Part shown: piece by piece, positions 24,670 through 33,142 of the stretch
How positions within the stretch are numbered: position 1 is the first letter of the stretch
Layout of the letters: the number at the start of each line of letters is the position of its first letter
Assembly: GCA_022424925.1 (NCBI GenBank)
Contig: JAKMGM010000042.1
Coordinates: 1-34,500 of the forward strand
Source: Candidatus Poseidoniaceae archaeon
GTDB lineage: Archaea; Thermoplasmatota; Poseidoniia; Poseidoniales; Poseidoniaceae
Reading direction: 5' to 3'
DNA: 34,500 nucleotides
The notes under the pieces: model-generated
What the model was told of the DNA's origin: nothing
Seen by the model: only the letters and a program-made list of their open reading frames with translations
The model's database searches: none
Made by a program: the position numbers and the translations under genes

Positions 24670-26237
24670 GCCCCGACCCACTTGTATCGGCGGGCTCCTT
24701 CATCCACACCTTCGTCACCGATTTCAACCAGTGCGAACTCGCCTTGCGGGGTAACAACGCTGTCGTCTTGCAAGCCTTTGTGGAGATTTTCATAGGTGAT
24801 GTGGTCAATAGCAACTCGACCACCTAGCCTCTCAAACAAATGCCAGCGAGAGACGACTTCACGCCATCGTGGGCTGACTTTCCCTTCAAACACCTTGGCT
24901 TTGGCTCCCGAACCATAGCCGCACAAGCCGAACAACGTGTTATCGAGGTTTGTGTTATCCTCTAAATCGGACTCAAACGTCGACATCAGTGCAAGGAATA
25001 TGGAACCCGTGTATTGGTTTCCAATCAGACTACTGGCTCGCTGGCCTTTCTCGATTCGGCTGGCGTGGAAGTCAAGGTACTCTGGCGTCTTGGAGATAGC
25101 TCTGCGGTAGCCGTCCATGGCTTTCTCCCAAATTTCGATAATTTGTGGGTCATCGGAACCATGATCAGCCGGCATAGGCCCAAGTTGCTCAGCAATGGAA
25201 TCCCACATCGCAGTGCCCTCACGGTCGTGACGGAAGATGTCGGGGAACATGCGCTTGGCTTGGAAGGCATAGGGCAGATGCATGATGATGCGAGACCATT
25301 GTTCGGTCAACCGCTCGTCTTCTCCGTGAGCGTAGCGCTGCTGTCGTTCAGCCTTCTCAGCAAAATTGTGAAACGCTTGGCGAACGGCAGTTTGGTAGCA
25401 GCGGTTCGAAAATTGACCGTCAAAAATGGGGTCATCCCGATGCACGCTAACTTTCTGTTCTCCATGAGCGAAAATACCCAATTTACGAACAGTCGATTCG
25501 GGAAGGTGGCGAATCATTCGCTCAATCAGTCCTTTTTTCATCGTTTGACCGGTTTCTTGTGCGAGTTGCATCACGTTGGTGATGACAGAACGAATGCTTA
25601 CTTCACGCCGGGGTTTGAAGAAATCGTGAACGGGGGTCGTTGATACGCCGATACAGTCCGGTATTTCCAACAAACGAGGGTTGCGTCGAATCAGCAAAGC
25701 ACCGCCGCCAGCCCCTTGGGTGTATTCGCCTGAAGACTCCAAAGCGTATTTTGCATTGTCAGAAAAAATCACGATGCCGGTTCGCTCGTCGTGTTCGGTC
25801 GAACGTGCGACCCAATCGAGCGTAGTGTGCATAGCGTCAACCGCACCAATACACGCAAACGTCATGTCGACAACATCGCAGTTGCGGAAGCAATCTGCAC
25901 CGAACCGTTCTTGGTAACGTTGTGTAAGCATGTCCACGATATAAGTCGCCGTTGGTTTGGCGCCATCCAGAGCAGATTCGGTGCCGAGGTACATTCGTCC
26001 GATGTCATTTGGGTCCAATCCGTTACGGTCAATGATTTGCATAACAGCCATTGCCCCCATAGTGGCTGTGTCTTCGTGCACGTCCGGAATAGCCATCGCT
26101 TCAAGCCCAAGACCCTTGTTGAGTTTACCGAAATCGGCTCCTCGTAACTCGGCGAAGTCTTTCATGTCCATGTACAAACGTGGAAAATGAATGGCGATAT
26201 CATCGATGCCGACACAGGTTTGACTATACGTTCCCAT
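24666..26237 (-). CDS. hydroxymethylglutaryl-CoA synthase, long form, 523 aa
   Basis: The enzyme condenses acetoacetyl-CoA with acetyl-CoA in the mevalonate route to archaeal isoprenoid lipids. The thiolase-fold catalytic residues are visible: E87 in YLGTESALDG, nucleophile C129 in MTFACIGAVDAM, and H320 in MHLPYAFQAKRM. A GYGSGAKAKVF segment lies near the end, as in known HMGS. Typical archaeal HMGS has about 350 residues; this one has roughly 170 extra, spread over several insertions, and resembles eukaryotic or bacterial long forms (GNQYTGSIF...). ATG 26237 lies about 24-27 nt after a TATA-like element, consistent with a leaderless transcript. Confidence 0.92.
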   Translation of the reverse strand: MGTYSQTCVGIDDIAIHFPRLYMDMKDFAELRGADFGKLNKGLGLEAMAIPDVHEDTATMGAMAVMQIIDRNGLDPNDIGRMYLGTESALDGAKPTATYIVDMLTQRYQERFGADCFRNCDVVDMTFACIGAVDAMHTTLDWVARSTEHDERTGIVIFSDNAKYALESSGEYTQGAGGGALLIRRNPRLLEIPDCIGVSTTPVHDFFKPRREVSIRSVITNVMQLAQETGQTMKKGLIERMIRHLPESTVRKLGIFAHGEQKVSVHRDDPIFDGQFSNRCYQTAVRQAFHNFAEKAERQQRYAHGEDERLTEQWSRIIMHLPYAFQAKRMFPDIFRHDREGTAMWDSIAEQLGPMPADHGSDDPQIIEIWEKAMDGYRRAISKTPEYLDFHASRIEKGQRASSLIGNQYTGSIFLALMSTFESDLEDNTNLDNTLFGLCGYGSGAKAKVFEGKVSPRWREVVSRWHLFERLGGRVAIDHITYENLHKGLQDDSVVTPQGEFALVEIGDEGVDEGARRYKWVGA

Positions 26238-26260
26238 CGGGTTGAAACTTTCTCGGCTCC

Positions 26261-26269
26261 TATATGAAA
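26261..26269 (-). promoter_or_regulatory. TATA-like element of the HMG-CoA synthase gene
   Basis: The minus strand reads TTTCATATA, centred about 27 nt before ATG 26237. That spacing places the transcription start at or next to the ATG, and there is no ribosome-binding site before it, so the mRNA may be leaderless. Confidence 0.4.
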
Positions 26270-26310
26270 TATTGATACACACCGTAGCGCGCTCAACGAG
26301 TTTTTACGAC

Positions 26311-27900
26311 CTATCCAGTTTGCTCAACATCAGGCATTGTCGGGTCCTGCTTTGCCCACAACACATCATCGATTCGAAGAATAGAGATTGCTGCTTCAGT
26401 TGCTCCAGCAATCGATTGTCTGATAATCAAAAAAGGCTCTAAGACCCCGCTTTCAATCATGTTTGCAGGCTGGCGCAGCACAACATCAAGGCCAAGTTGG
26501 TGGGCATTTTCCCCACCGTTGACCTGCTGGGCAACAAGTTGCAACAACGTATCGATTGGATCAAGTCCGGCATTCTCAGCCAGCACCCGAGGGATGACCT
26601 CGAGTGCGTCTGCAAAGGCTTCGGCTCCTAATTGCTCACGACCGGGAATGGATTCTGCGAACCTTCGCAACCGACGTGCAAGAGCGACATGGGTAGCCCC
26701 TCCACCGGCGAGTAAGCGGTCATCCTCAAACATACGGCATGCAACGCCAAGCGCATCAGCAAAACTTCGTTCGACTTCTCCGAGCACTGTCTCTGTACTG
26801 CCGCATGCAATCAAGGTGGCTCCACCTTCTTCTGTCTCGACAATCCAGTGTGCGACACCTGCCCAGTTTTCATTGGTGCTGGAGATAAAAGCTCCAAGGT
26901 CGCTACGCTGAGCACGAATAACATCGTTCACCAAAATTGCTCCACATCCACGAGCAAGCAGGTCCAAGTCAGACCGAGAAACTCTTCGAAAGGCCTGAAT
27001 ACCCGCTTCAGCGAGCAAAATACGCGCTTCATCATCAATTCCTTCCTTGCATGCAAGCAAGCGAATACCGAGCGACTTGAGATGTTCGACCTGTTCTGTA
27101 AGAAGTTCCACTTCTTTCGCTCGGAATTGTTCAAGAACTCCTGGTGATGTGACATTTATTTTCATATCACTTTTCATTGAGCGACGCTCGATGCCACCGT
27201 CGACTAACAGAACTTTTCCTGCCCCGACAACGCGTGGCATTTCATCATGGATTCGGTTTTTGGCAAGCACCAAACCGGTGACCAGGCGCGTATCGCTGAT
27301 TGTACCTCCTGATTGTGGCAAGACTTTGACTCGTGTTGGGTCAGCCACTGTGCCATCAGGTGTTTGAACAAGAATCGTTTCTGCAGCCTGTACCGCCAGT
27401 TCTGAGAGCAGAAGTTGCATCGATTGGTGGCCTTTGCCAGCGAGTGATGTGCGAGTAGCCAGCAACCGGTGGTGCTGTTCTGAAGCGAGAGAAAACTCAT
27501 CGAGAATCTCATGAGCGTGCGTTTCAGCCATTCGAAAACCTCGAGCAATAACGGCGGGATGGACATCTTGGGTCACCAAATGCCACGCGTTCTGCAGCAT
27601 CTCAGCAGAAAGAAGAACGGTGGATGTCGTACCGTCTCGTGCGATTTTGTCTTGCACAGAGGAGGCGTTAATCATCATACGAGCGACGGGGTGCTCTACC
27701 TTAGCCGATTCAAGGACGGTTACACCGTCGTTGGTGACCAGGGTTCGTCCGTCATCATCGATGAGCAACTTATCCAGTCCTCGTGGACCTAGCGTTGAGC
27801 GAACCGCTCCAGCCAGCGCCATGGCCGCCTGAATGTTGTTTTGGAGAGCACTGCGTCCGGTTGTACGCTCGGTGTCTCGAAGCAATGGTGCATCGCTCAT
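26311..27900 (-). CDS. group II chaperonin (thermosome) subunit, divergent, 529 aa
   Basis: The protein aligns along its length with thermosome subunits: RTTGRSALQNNIQAA, STLGPRGLDKLL, NDGVTVL, ARDGTTST (89-92 is DGTT), SDTRLVTGLVL, GGIERRSMKSDM (apical region), FADALGVA with the catalytic aspartate, and LLAGGGATHVALA. The nucleotide loop reads ARDGTTST where canonical subunits have GDGTTT, and the C-terminus ends in PTMPDVEQTG with no Gly/Met-rich tail. These changes suggest a specialised or second subunit. It would assemble as a double-ring folding chamber in the cytosol. It starts 51 nt after dnaK on the same strand, with GGTGG before its ATG. Confidence 0.93.
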   Translation of the reverse strand: MSDAPLLRDTERTTGRSALQNNIQAAMALAGAVRSTLGPRGLDKLLIDDDGRTLVTNDGVTVLESAKVEHPVARMMINASSVQDKIARDGTTSTVLLSAEMLQNAWHLVTQDVHPAVIARGFRMAETHAHEILDEFSLASEQHHRLLATRTSLAGKGHQSMQLLLSELAVQAAETILVQTPDGTVADPTRVKVLPQSGGTISDTRLVTGLVLAKNRIHDEMPRVVGAGKVLLVDGGIERRSMKSDMKINVTSPGVLEQFRAKEVELLTEQVEHLKSLGIRLLACKEGIDDEARILLAEAGIQAFRRVSRSDLDLLARGCGAILVNDVIRAQRSDLGAFISSTNENWAGVAHWIVETEEGGATLIACGSTETVLGEVERSFADALGVACRMFEDDRLLAGGGATHVALARRLRRFAESIPGREQLGAEAFADALEVIPRVLAENAGLDPIDTLLQLVAQQVNGGENAHQLGLDVVLRQPANMIESGVLEPFLIIRQSIAGATEAAISILRIDDVLWAKQDPTMPDVEQTG

Positions 27901-27951
27901 AGCACACCCACCGTACTCTTCGACATAAGGTCAACTATGCGTGCTGAAGAC

Positions 27952-29844
27952 TCAGTCTTCGTCATCTTCGACAACTTCGAAGTCAGCATCGACCACGTCG
28001 TCACCGCCGACATTAATGTCACCGTCTTCCGCTGAACCGTCTTGTTCTGCCATTTCAGCAGCAGCAGCCTCGTAGAGTTTTGCCGACACGGCGTGCATGG
28101 CTTCTTCGACTTCCTTGACTTTGGCTTGGATGGCCGCATCGTCGATTGCATCAATGTCGAGGGGTTTTCCGTCCTCATCTTGAACCATTTTCTCGAGCGC
28201 ATCAAGGTGTTCCTTGACCGGGTCAACATCGGCGTCATCCAACTTGTCTGCGGACTCATCGAGGGTGCGTCGTGTCTGGTAAACCACTTGGTCAGCCATG
28301 TTTCGAAGTTCGACCTTGGCCTTTCGGAGCTGGTCTTCCTCAGCGAACTTTTCTGCTTCACTGATCTTCGCTTGGATTTCATCCTCAGACAGCGAGGTTT
28401 GCGATTCAATCTTCACCGATTGTTCCTTGCCAGTGCCCATATCTTTGGCACTCACATTGACAATACCGTTTGCATCGATATCAAACGTGACTTCAATCTG
28501 AGGTGTACCACGTGGTGCTGCGGGAATACCCATCAGTGTGAATTCACCAAGCGTAACGTTGTCTTTGGCGAAGTTTCGCTCACCTTGGAGAACGTGAATC
28601 GTCACCGCAGGTTGGTTATCGGCTGCTGTTGAGTAAATCTCAGAGCGTCGAGCGGGAATTGTGGTGTTGCGCTCAATCATGGTCGTCATCACGCCGCCAA
28701 GCGTCTCGATTCCAAGCGTGAGTGGAGTGACATCGAGCAGGAGAATATCAGAAACGCCTTCGTCTCCAGCGATAATTCCTGCTTGCAGTGCAGCACCCAT
28801 GGCAACAGCCTCATCGGGATTGATTCCCTTGTACGGAGCCTTTCCAGCTTCCTTCTCAACCGCTTCTTGTACAGCAGGAACACGAGTAGAACCTCCGACG
28901 AGGATGACCTTGTCAACATCGCCTTTCTTCACGCCGGCGTCCTTCATTGCTTGGCGTGTAGGTCCCATGGTTGCTTCGATGTGTTTCGAAATTAAGTCTT
29001 CGAATTTCGCTCGACTGAGGGTCATGTCCATGTGTTCCGGTTGACCATCACGCATGGTGATAAACGGCAGATTAATCTGGGTTTGTTGCGTGCCTGAAAG
29101 TTCGATTTTGGCTTTTTCAGCCGCTTCCTTGAGCCGTGACATGGCTTGGACATCCTTGGACAAGTCGATTCCCGTGTCGCGCTTGAACTCAGCAACCATC
29201 CAATCGATGACCTTGTCGTCAAAATCATCGCCACCAAGTTTGTTGTTTCCTGCGGTTGCCTTCACTTCAATTTGAGGCTGACCGTCGACTTGATAGATTT
29301 CCAAAACGGAAACGTCGAATGTCCCTCCGCCTAGGTCGTACACGAGGATGGTTTGGTCTTCGCCCTTGTCTACACCGTAAGCAAGTGCAGCAGCGGTTGG
29401 TTCGTTGATGATTCGCAGAACTTCAAGCCCTGCAATGCGTCCTGCATCCTTGGTTGCGGTTCGTTGTGCATCGGTAAAATACGCCGGACAGGTAATGACT
29501 GCTTGCTTCACTTCGTGACCCAGATATGCTTCAGCATCCGCTTTCAACTTCTGTAGAATGAATGCTGATATTTCCTGTGGCGTATAATCCGTATCGTCCA
29601 CGGTTGTTTTCCAATCTGTCCCCATGTGTCGCTTTACCGACAGGAGCGTTCGTTCGGTATTGGTTACCGCTTGACGCTTGGCTGTCACGCCAATCATGCG
29701 TTCGCTGCCGTCTTTAGCAAACGCTACGACGGAGGGTGTTGTTCGTGCGCCTTCTGCATTCGCGATGACAACGGGTTCTCCGTTTTCAATCGTTGCGACA
29801 CAGCTGTTTGTTGTTCCTAGATCTATTCCTATTACTTTGCTCAT
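27952..29844 (-). CDS. dnaK: Hsp70 chaperone DnaK
   Basis: The ATP-dependent chaperone binds unfolded peptides. The nucleotide-binding domain has IDLGTTNSCVA, INEPTAAALAYG, VYDLGGGTFDVS and LVGGSTRVPAVQ. The substrate domain starts at DVTPLTLGIETLGG and the lid follows, with an acidic tail rich in Asp/Glu. The N-terminal domain lacks the roughly 24-residue insert seen in Gram-negative DnaK, as in other archaeal and Gram-positive copies. The start at ATG 29844 follows GGAAGTGA; an upstream in-frame start (29865) is less likely. The preceding gene encodes an Hsp20-like protein 17 nt away and the next gene is a chaperonin subunit. DnaJ and GrpE are not in the window. Confidence 0.97.
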   Translation of the reverse strand: MSKVIGIDLGTTNSCVATIENGEPVVIANAEGARTTPSVVAFAKDGSERMIGVTAKRQAVTNTERTLLSVKRHMGTDWKTTVDDTDYTPQEISAFILQKLKADAEAYLGHEVKQAVITCPAYFTDAQRTATKDAGRIAGLEVLRIINEPTAAALAYGVDKGEDQTILVYDLGGGTFDVSVLEIYQVDGQPQIEVKATAGNNKLGGDDFDDKVIDWMVAEFKRDTGIDLSKDVQAMSRLKEAAEKAKIELSGTQQTQINLPFITMRDGQPEHMDMTLSRAKFEDLISKHIEATMGPTRQAMKDAGVKKGDVDKVILVGGSTRVPAVQEAVEKEAGKAPYKGINPDEAVAMGAALQAGIIAGDEGVSDILLLDVTPLTLGIETLGGVMTTMIERNTTIPARRSEIYSTAADNQPAVTIHVLQGERNFAKDNVTLGEFTLMGIPAAPRGTPQIEVTFDIDANGIVNVSAKDMGTGKEQSVKIESQTSLSEDEIQAKISEAEKFAEEDQLRKAKVELRNMADQVVYQTRRTLDESADKLDDADVDPVKEHLDALEKMVQDEDGKPLDIDAIDDAAIQAKVKEVEEAMHAVSAKLYEAAAAEMAEQDGSAEDGDINVGGDDVVDADFEVVEDDED

Positions 29845-29861
29845 TTTTTCACTTCCTTTTT

Positions 29862-30587
29862 TCAAAATATGGGGATTCCGCCGTCATCATCTTCATCGCT
29901 GTCTTGGCTATCATCGCCCACATCAATGCTCACGTCAGAGAAGCCCGGATTGTCATCATCACCGTTGTTATCGTCATCGTCGGATTCAGACGAAGGCAAG
30001 GCTGAACCTTGCGGTGTGAGTTTGAGTGTGACATCAAGAATACCGTTGTTAAGGCTCCAGTCAACCACTTCGTCGCAAGGATGTGGAAGTTCAACTCGAG
30101 CAAGCGGAGACGATTGCGTCGTTTTCATAATTTCCAGTTGTTGTCCCTCACGAACAAGAGACATCTCAACTTCCGTTTCCTCAACTTCGCCTTTGAGTGT
30201 AAAATCGATGGTCACCGACATGTTCCATCCGTCGAGGTACACATCGTCGGCAGGTAGTGCGTAGGCCTCGTTGCTCGAGTCATCGAGTTCTGGCGTGTTG
30301 ACCTCGATTGGGTTGGCGTCTACTTGGATATCGACGCCGAAATTCTTGAGGATGTCTTCCATGGACTTTCCTTTCTCAAACATTTTACCCAGTTGAGACA
30401 GATCGAAATTGAAGTTCACTTCACCTTTCGCAATCTTTTCCGCATCAAGGCCGAGATTTTCAAACTGGGATTGAAATTGTTCCATGAGCGCACGAATCTG
30501 CTCTTTATCGAGGTTCATACCCATTTTTTTGAACATTTCAGTGAGTTGTTCCAGCAATTTTTCCTCGAAATTATCTTTATCGCTCAT
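29862..30587 (-). CDS. Hsp20/CS-fold-like chaperone partner with acidic tail, 241 aa
   Basis: The N-terminal ~110 residues are helical and charged, with Met-rich stretches (EMFKKMGMNLDKEQIRALM). Residues about 117-192 form a beta-sandwich-like segment ending in NNGILDVTLKLTP, which resembles the last strands of Hsp20/alpha-crystallin or CS domains. The last 45 residues are almost wholly Asp/Ser/Asn, an extreme acidic tail. I chose ATG 30587 because GGAG sits 9 nt upstream; a GTG at 30602 is the alternative. The stop is 17 nt before dnaK, so the product is likely a co-chaperone of that system. It does not look like GrpE or DnaJ. The family assignment is moderate. Confidence 0.65.
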   Translation of the reverse strand: MSDKDNFEEKLLEQLTEMFKKMGMNLDKEQIRALMEQFQSQFENLGLDAEKIAKGEVNFNFDLSQLGKMFEKGKSMEDILKNFGVDIQVDANPIEVNTPELDDSSNEAYALPADDVYLDGWNMSVTIDFTLKGEVEETEVEMSLVREGQQLEIMKTTQSSPLARVELPHPCDEVVDWSLNNGILDVTLKLTPQGSALPSSESDDDDNNGDDDNPGFSDVSIDVGDDSQDSDEDDDGGIPIF

Positions 30588-30639
30588 GCAGGCCCACTCC
30601 ACTATTCAACCACAGGTTACATACTGGCCAAAGTGTCAC

Positions 30640-30651
30640 CCTATATCAAGG
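30640..30651. promoter_or_regulatory. shared TATA-like core between divergent genes
   Basis: The plus strand reads CCTATATCAAGG within the 152-nt space between the Hsp20-like gene (minus) and the peptidase gene (plus). Read on the minus strand it is CCTTGATATAGG, about 55 nt before ATG 30587, which fits a promoter with a ~30-nt leader for the chaperone run. It could also serve the plus strand with a longer leader. Confidence 0.35.
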
Positions 30652-30739
30652 TCACGAATGAACCCACAAACGAAGTAGAGAAGGCATCTGCAGGCGAAGC
30701 CATAAGAAGAACCGACGATAGGAGACGTTGAGGATTACC

Positions 30740-32146
30740 ATGTCACGCTCAATTCAGGCTTTTTCTCTCATCACCTTGATGCTGTTTGCTCCTCTTTCAG
30801 GTTGTTTTGGTGAAAGCGAAAGCGAAGTTCAAGACCCGAGTGAAGTACTCTACATCGATTTTGCACCGGCAGGCGACATGCCACTTCGTAGCGGTGAATG
30901 GCATACATTCACACTTGAAGGCGAAGGCACACGGCTTGTTGTTCCGGAAGATGTTTTGCTGTTTGTCGACAACAGCATTGTGCCACTCGGCGTTGTACAA
31001 GTTCAGGACAGCTCGATGTTAAACGGTAAGATTCTCACAACCCCGTACGTGACATCGACTACCCTTATCATCGTCTATGCGGATGGGACTGGTTCAACCG
31101 TTGACCTTGAAGTCGAGAACGGGACACCTATCGTCAACGGCGAAGATTGGTTCCAGAAGATGGATTTCATTCTCTCTGTGTGTGCGGATTCAAGCCAATG
31201 CGGCGGGTATGTGAACCGCTGGATGGGGTCACCAAACCCGGCGTTTGAACGAGCAGCAAGTTACTTTCACGGCCACTTCGAAGGTCTTGGGTATGAAGCA
31301 AACATCATGCGTGTGACCGACCACCTCAACCCCACAGAGCCGGAATCACTCAACATCATCGCTTGGAAACAAGGTCGCAGTGATGACTGCGTCCAAGGTA
31401 TGGGAGCACACATGGACATCGCTCCACCCGGTGGTCCACCTGGCGGGGGTACATACGAAGGAGCCTACGACAACAACGCCGGAACGGTATCGATGATGCT
31501 GTTTGCTCGGGCGTTTGTCGATATACAGTTTGAATGCGATACCTTCCTTGCACTCTGGTCTTCAGAGGAAGAGGGGCTGCGAGGCTCAAACGCTTTTGCA
31601 AACAACGATTGCGACTATTGTCTTCCAAAGGACAAGGAACTTCGATTCTACATCAACATGGACATGATGGGGATTTCCTGGCCAGCGATGAAAGAGACTG
31701 GTGAACCGTTCCCGTACCATGCGTGGTCAGGTCCTGATTTTGACCCCGAAGTCGATGATGTCGAGATTACAGCAGTTATGGACCATGTTCATCGCAATAT
31801 CTTGAAGGCTCCAATGAATCTCAGCATTGACGGAACATACGGTGCTGGGTGTGACCAGCATTGGGATGAACATGAAGACCGGGTGTTCGATGTCCATGAA
31901 GACACATTTGGGCGCTCTGACCACGTTACATTCCGGGACCTAGGCGCTCAAACAATTTTCCATTTGGGTGCGTACGATGAAGACTACAGTGCCTACCACT
32001 CGCCAAGCGACACGCTCGACAACATGGTCGAAGTTGTCGGGGGGCAGGAAGAACTTGAGAAATCAATTGAGTTTGTCATGTGGGCTGCGATGCTCGAATT
32101 CCTTGTCGCCGACCAAACGCCAGAAATACGGAATGTCAATACATAA
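30740..32146 (+). CDS. M28 family metallopeptidase lipoprotein, 468 aa
   Basis: The N-terminus is a lipoprotein signal: MSRSIQAF, a hydrophobic core, then PLSGC with the lipidated cysteine at 22, so the protein is exported and membrane-anchored. A beta-rich segment (about 35-130) precedes the peptidase domain. The zinc-site residues of M28 aminopeptidases are in order: H224 (GAHMD), D244 (AYDNNAG), E276/E277 (SSEEEGL), D308 (NMDMMG) and H420 (YHSPSDT). Several cysteines (C148/C154, C291/C294) may form disulfides. The start ATG 30740 follows GAGG; an in-frame TTG at 30728 is less likely. It probably degrades extracellular peptides or proteins for uptake. The composition is strongly acidic, as expected for a marine secreted protein. 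Confidence 0.9.
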   Translation: MSRSIQAFSLITLMLFAPLSGCFGESESEVQDPSEVLYIDFAPAGDMPLRSGEWHTFTLEGEGTRLVVPEDVLLFVDNSIVPLGVVQVQDSSMLNGKILTTPYVTSTTLIIVYADGTGSTVDLEVENGTPIVNGEDWFQKMDFILSVCADSSQCGGYVNRWMGSPNPAFERAASYFHGHFEGLGYEANIMRVTDHLNPTEPESLNIIAWKQGRSDDCVQGMGAHMDIAPPGGPPGGGTYEGAYDNNAGTVSMMLFARAFVDIQFECDTFLALWSSEEEGLRGSNAFANNDCDYCLPKDKELRFYINMDMMGISWPAMKETGEPFPYHAWSGPDFDPEVDDVEITAVMDHVHRNILKAPMNLSIDGTYGAGCDQHWDEHEDRVFDVHEDTFGRSDHVTFRDLGAQTIFHLGAYDEDYSAYHSPSDTLDNMVEVVGGQEELEKSIEFVMWAAMLEFLVADQTPEIRNVNT

Positions 32147-32184
32147 TCCAGTATGCTTTTATCGCCATCCTGCAAGGGAGATTC

Positions 32185-32646
32185 ATGCAGGTTGATTCAA
32201 CCGAACCTGAGTACAGCAGTGAACAGCGACTAGGGGCAGTACTCATGGGCATCTTCCTGATGTGTTTTGGAATGCCATTCACGCTCGTTCCGATGATGAT
32301 TGTTCCTGGCTCTTTTGGAGCAGGTTCAGTTGTTGTTCCTATGTTTTTAATTTGCTTCTCAATACCGTTTGTATTGGCAGGCTTAGCAGTGCAATACGCT
32401 GGTTTGAATGCCTTGCGATTCGGATTGTTTCCAAACAGTGAGAAAGCTCGTGAGGCGTTAAAAAATGGAACAATGTTCGCCTCAACCGGTGGGGAGACAG
32501 ATACAAGTGAAGTGAATGGACATCATCCAGCCACACTTGCGGAAAAAACGACCGAAACACTGCAACATCTCGAAGCGTTGACGCAGCACGAGCCAGAACC
32601 ACAAAGCACAAACTTCTGGGATTCCGTAGAAACCAAGTCTCCTTAG
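32185..32646 (+). CDS. small membrane protein with two helices, 153 aa
   Basis: AAGGGAG (32174-32180) just upstream of ATG 32185 fixes the start; the frame extends further upstream into the peptidase gene. The N-terminal 15 residues are acidic. Two long hydrophobic helices follow (about residues 16-40 and 46-73), then a basic patch (GLFPNSEKAREALKNG) and an acidic, disordered C-terminal tail (about 90-153). A GCTTTTATCG element at about 32155-32164 could be its own TATA box. No family is recognised. Confidence 0.6.
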   Translation: MQVDSTEPEYSSEQRLGAVLMGIFLMCFGMPFTLVPMMIVPGSFGAGSVVVPMFLICFSIPFVLAGLAVQYAGLNALRFGLFPNSEKAREALKNGTMFASTGGETDTSEVNGHHPATLAEKTTETLQHLEALTQHEPEPQSTNFWDSVETKSP

Positions 32647-32689
32647 GCTGAATACATTGTTTGAAAAGGCGAGCGAACGATTTTGCAAC

Positions 32690-33142
32690 ATGTCCGAGGT
32701 GGCGAACGCTCCAATTTCCCAGCAAAGTCCGTTGAGGGCAATGTGGAAATATGTCGCTGGATCAACCTTTGTTGCATCACTCTGTTGTTTGCCGTCGGTC
32801 GTCATGGTAATGTTTGGACTTGCCACTGTATCCACCGGCGCAGCACTGTCTGATACCCTCTACTGGGGAGAGGACGGCTTTGGATGGTTTCGCGGGACAA
32901 TGCTTGCCATCGCTGCGATGTGCGTCGTGACGGGGTTGGTCTACTACTTCCGAAACCAAGGTATCTGCACCTTCGATCAAGCGAAGCGAGAACGACGTCG
33001 AATCGTCAACACCTCTCTGTTCGTGCTTTCAGCTGCCTACATAAGCTACCTGGTGTTCAACTATGTTATACTAACAGAGATTGGAATTGCGATAGGACTA
33101 CCATGGGAATCAAGCCGTGATTCTTACATGTTCTGGAAATAA
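32690..33142 (+). CDS. small membrane protein with Cys-Cys pair in helix 1, 150 aa
   Basis: The frame is open from a TTG at 32657; ATG 32690 is the more usual start, but no clear ribosome site decides it. Four hydrophobic helices are likely (about residues 22-46, 70-88, 103-124 and a short last one). The first contains ASLCCLPSVVMVMFGLAT, a Cys-Cys-Leu-Pro arrangement loosely like the metal-binding first helix of MerT-type proteins; the resemblance is short and I do not claim the function. Its stop abuts that of the phosphopantetheinyl transferase gene on the other strand. Confidence 0.55.
   Translation: MSEVANAPISQQSPLRAMWKYVAGSTFVASLCCLPSVVMVMFGLATVSTGAALSDTLYWGEDGFGWFRGTMLAIAAMCVVTGLVYYFRNQGICTFDQAKRERRRIVNTSLFVLSAAYISYLVFNYVILTEIGIAIGLPWESSRDSYMFWK

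Noticed and set aside
25014..25643. 209-residue plus-strand open frame within the HMG-CoA synthase gene
   Set aside because: It is wholly antisense to a conserved enzyme with intact active-site residues and shows no domain.
27946..27960. GAAGACT-C-AGTCTTC palindrome at the dnaK stop codon as a terminator
   Set aside because: Half of it is dnaK coding sequence, the usable stem is only about 5 bp and there is no T-tract; it may be chance.
28042..28632. 196-residue plus-strand open frame opposite dnaK
   Set aside because: Antisense frames opposite dnaK are a common artefact of its codon usage; there is no start signal or domain.
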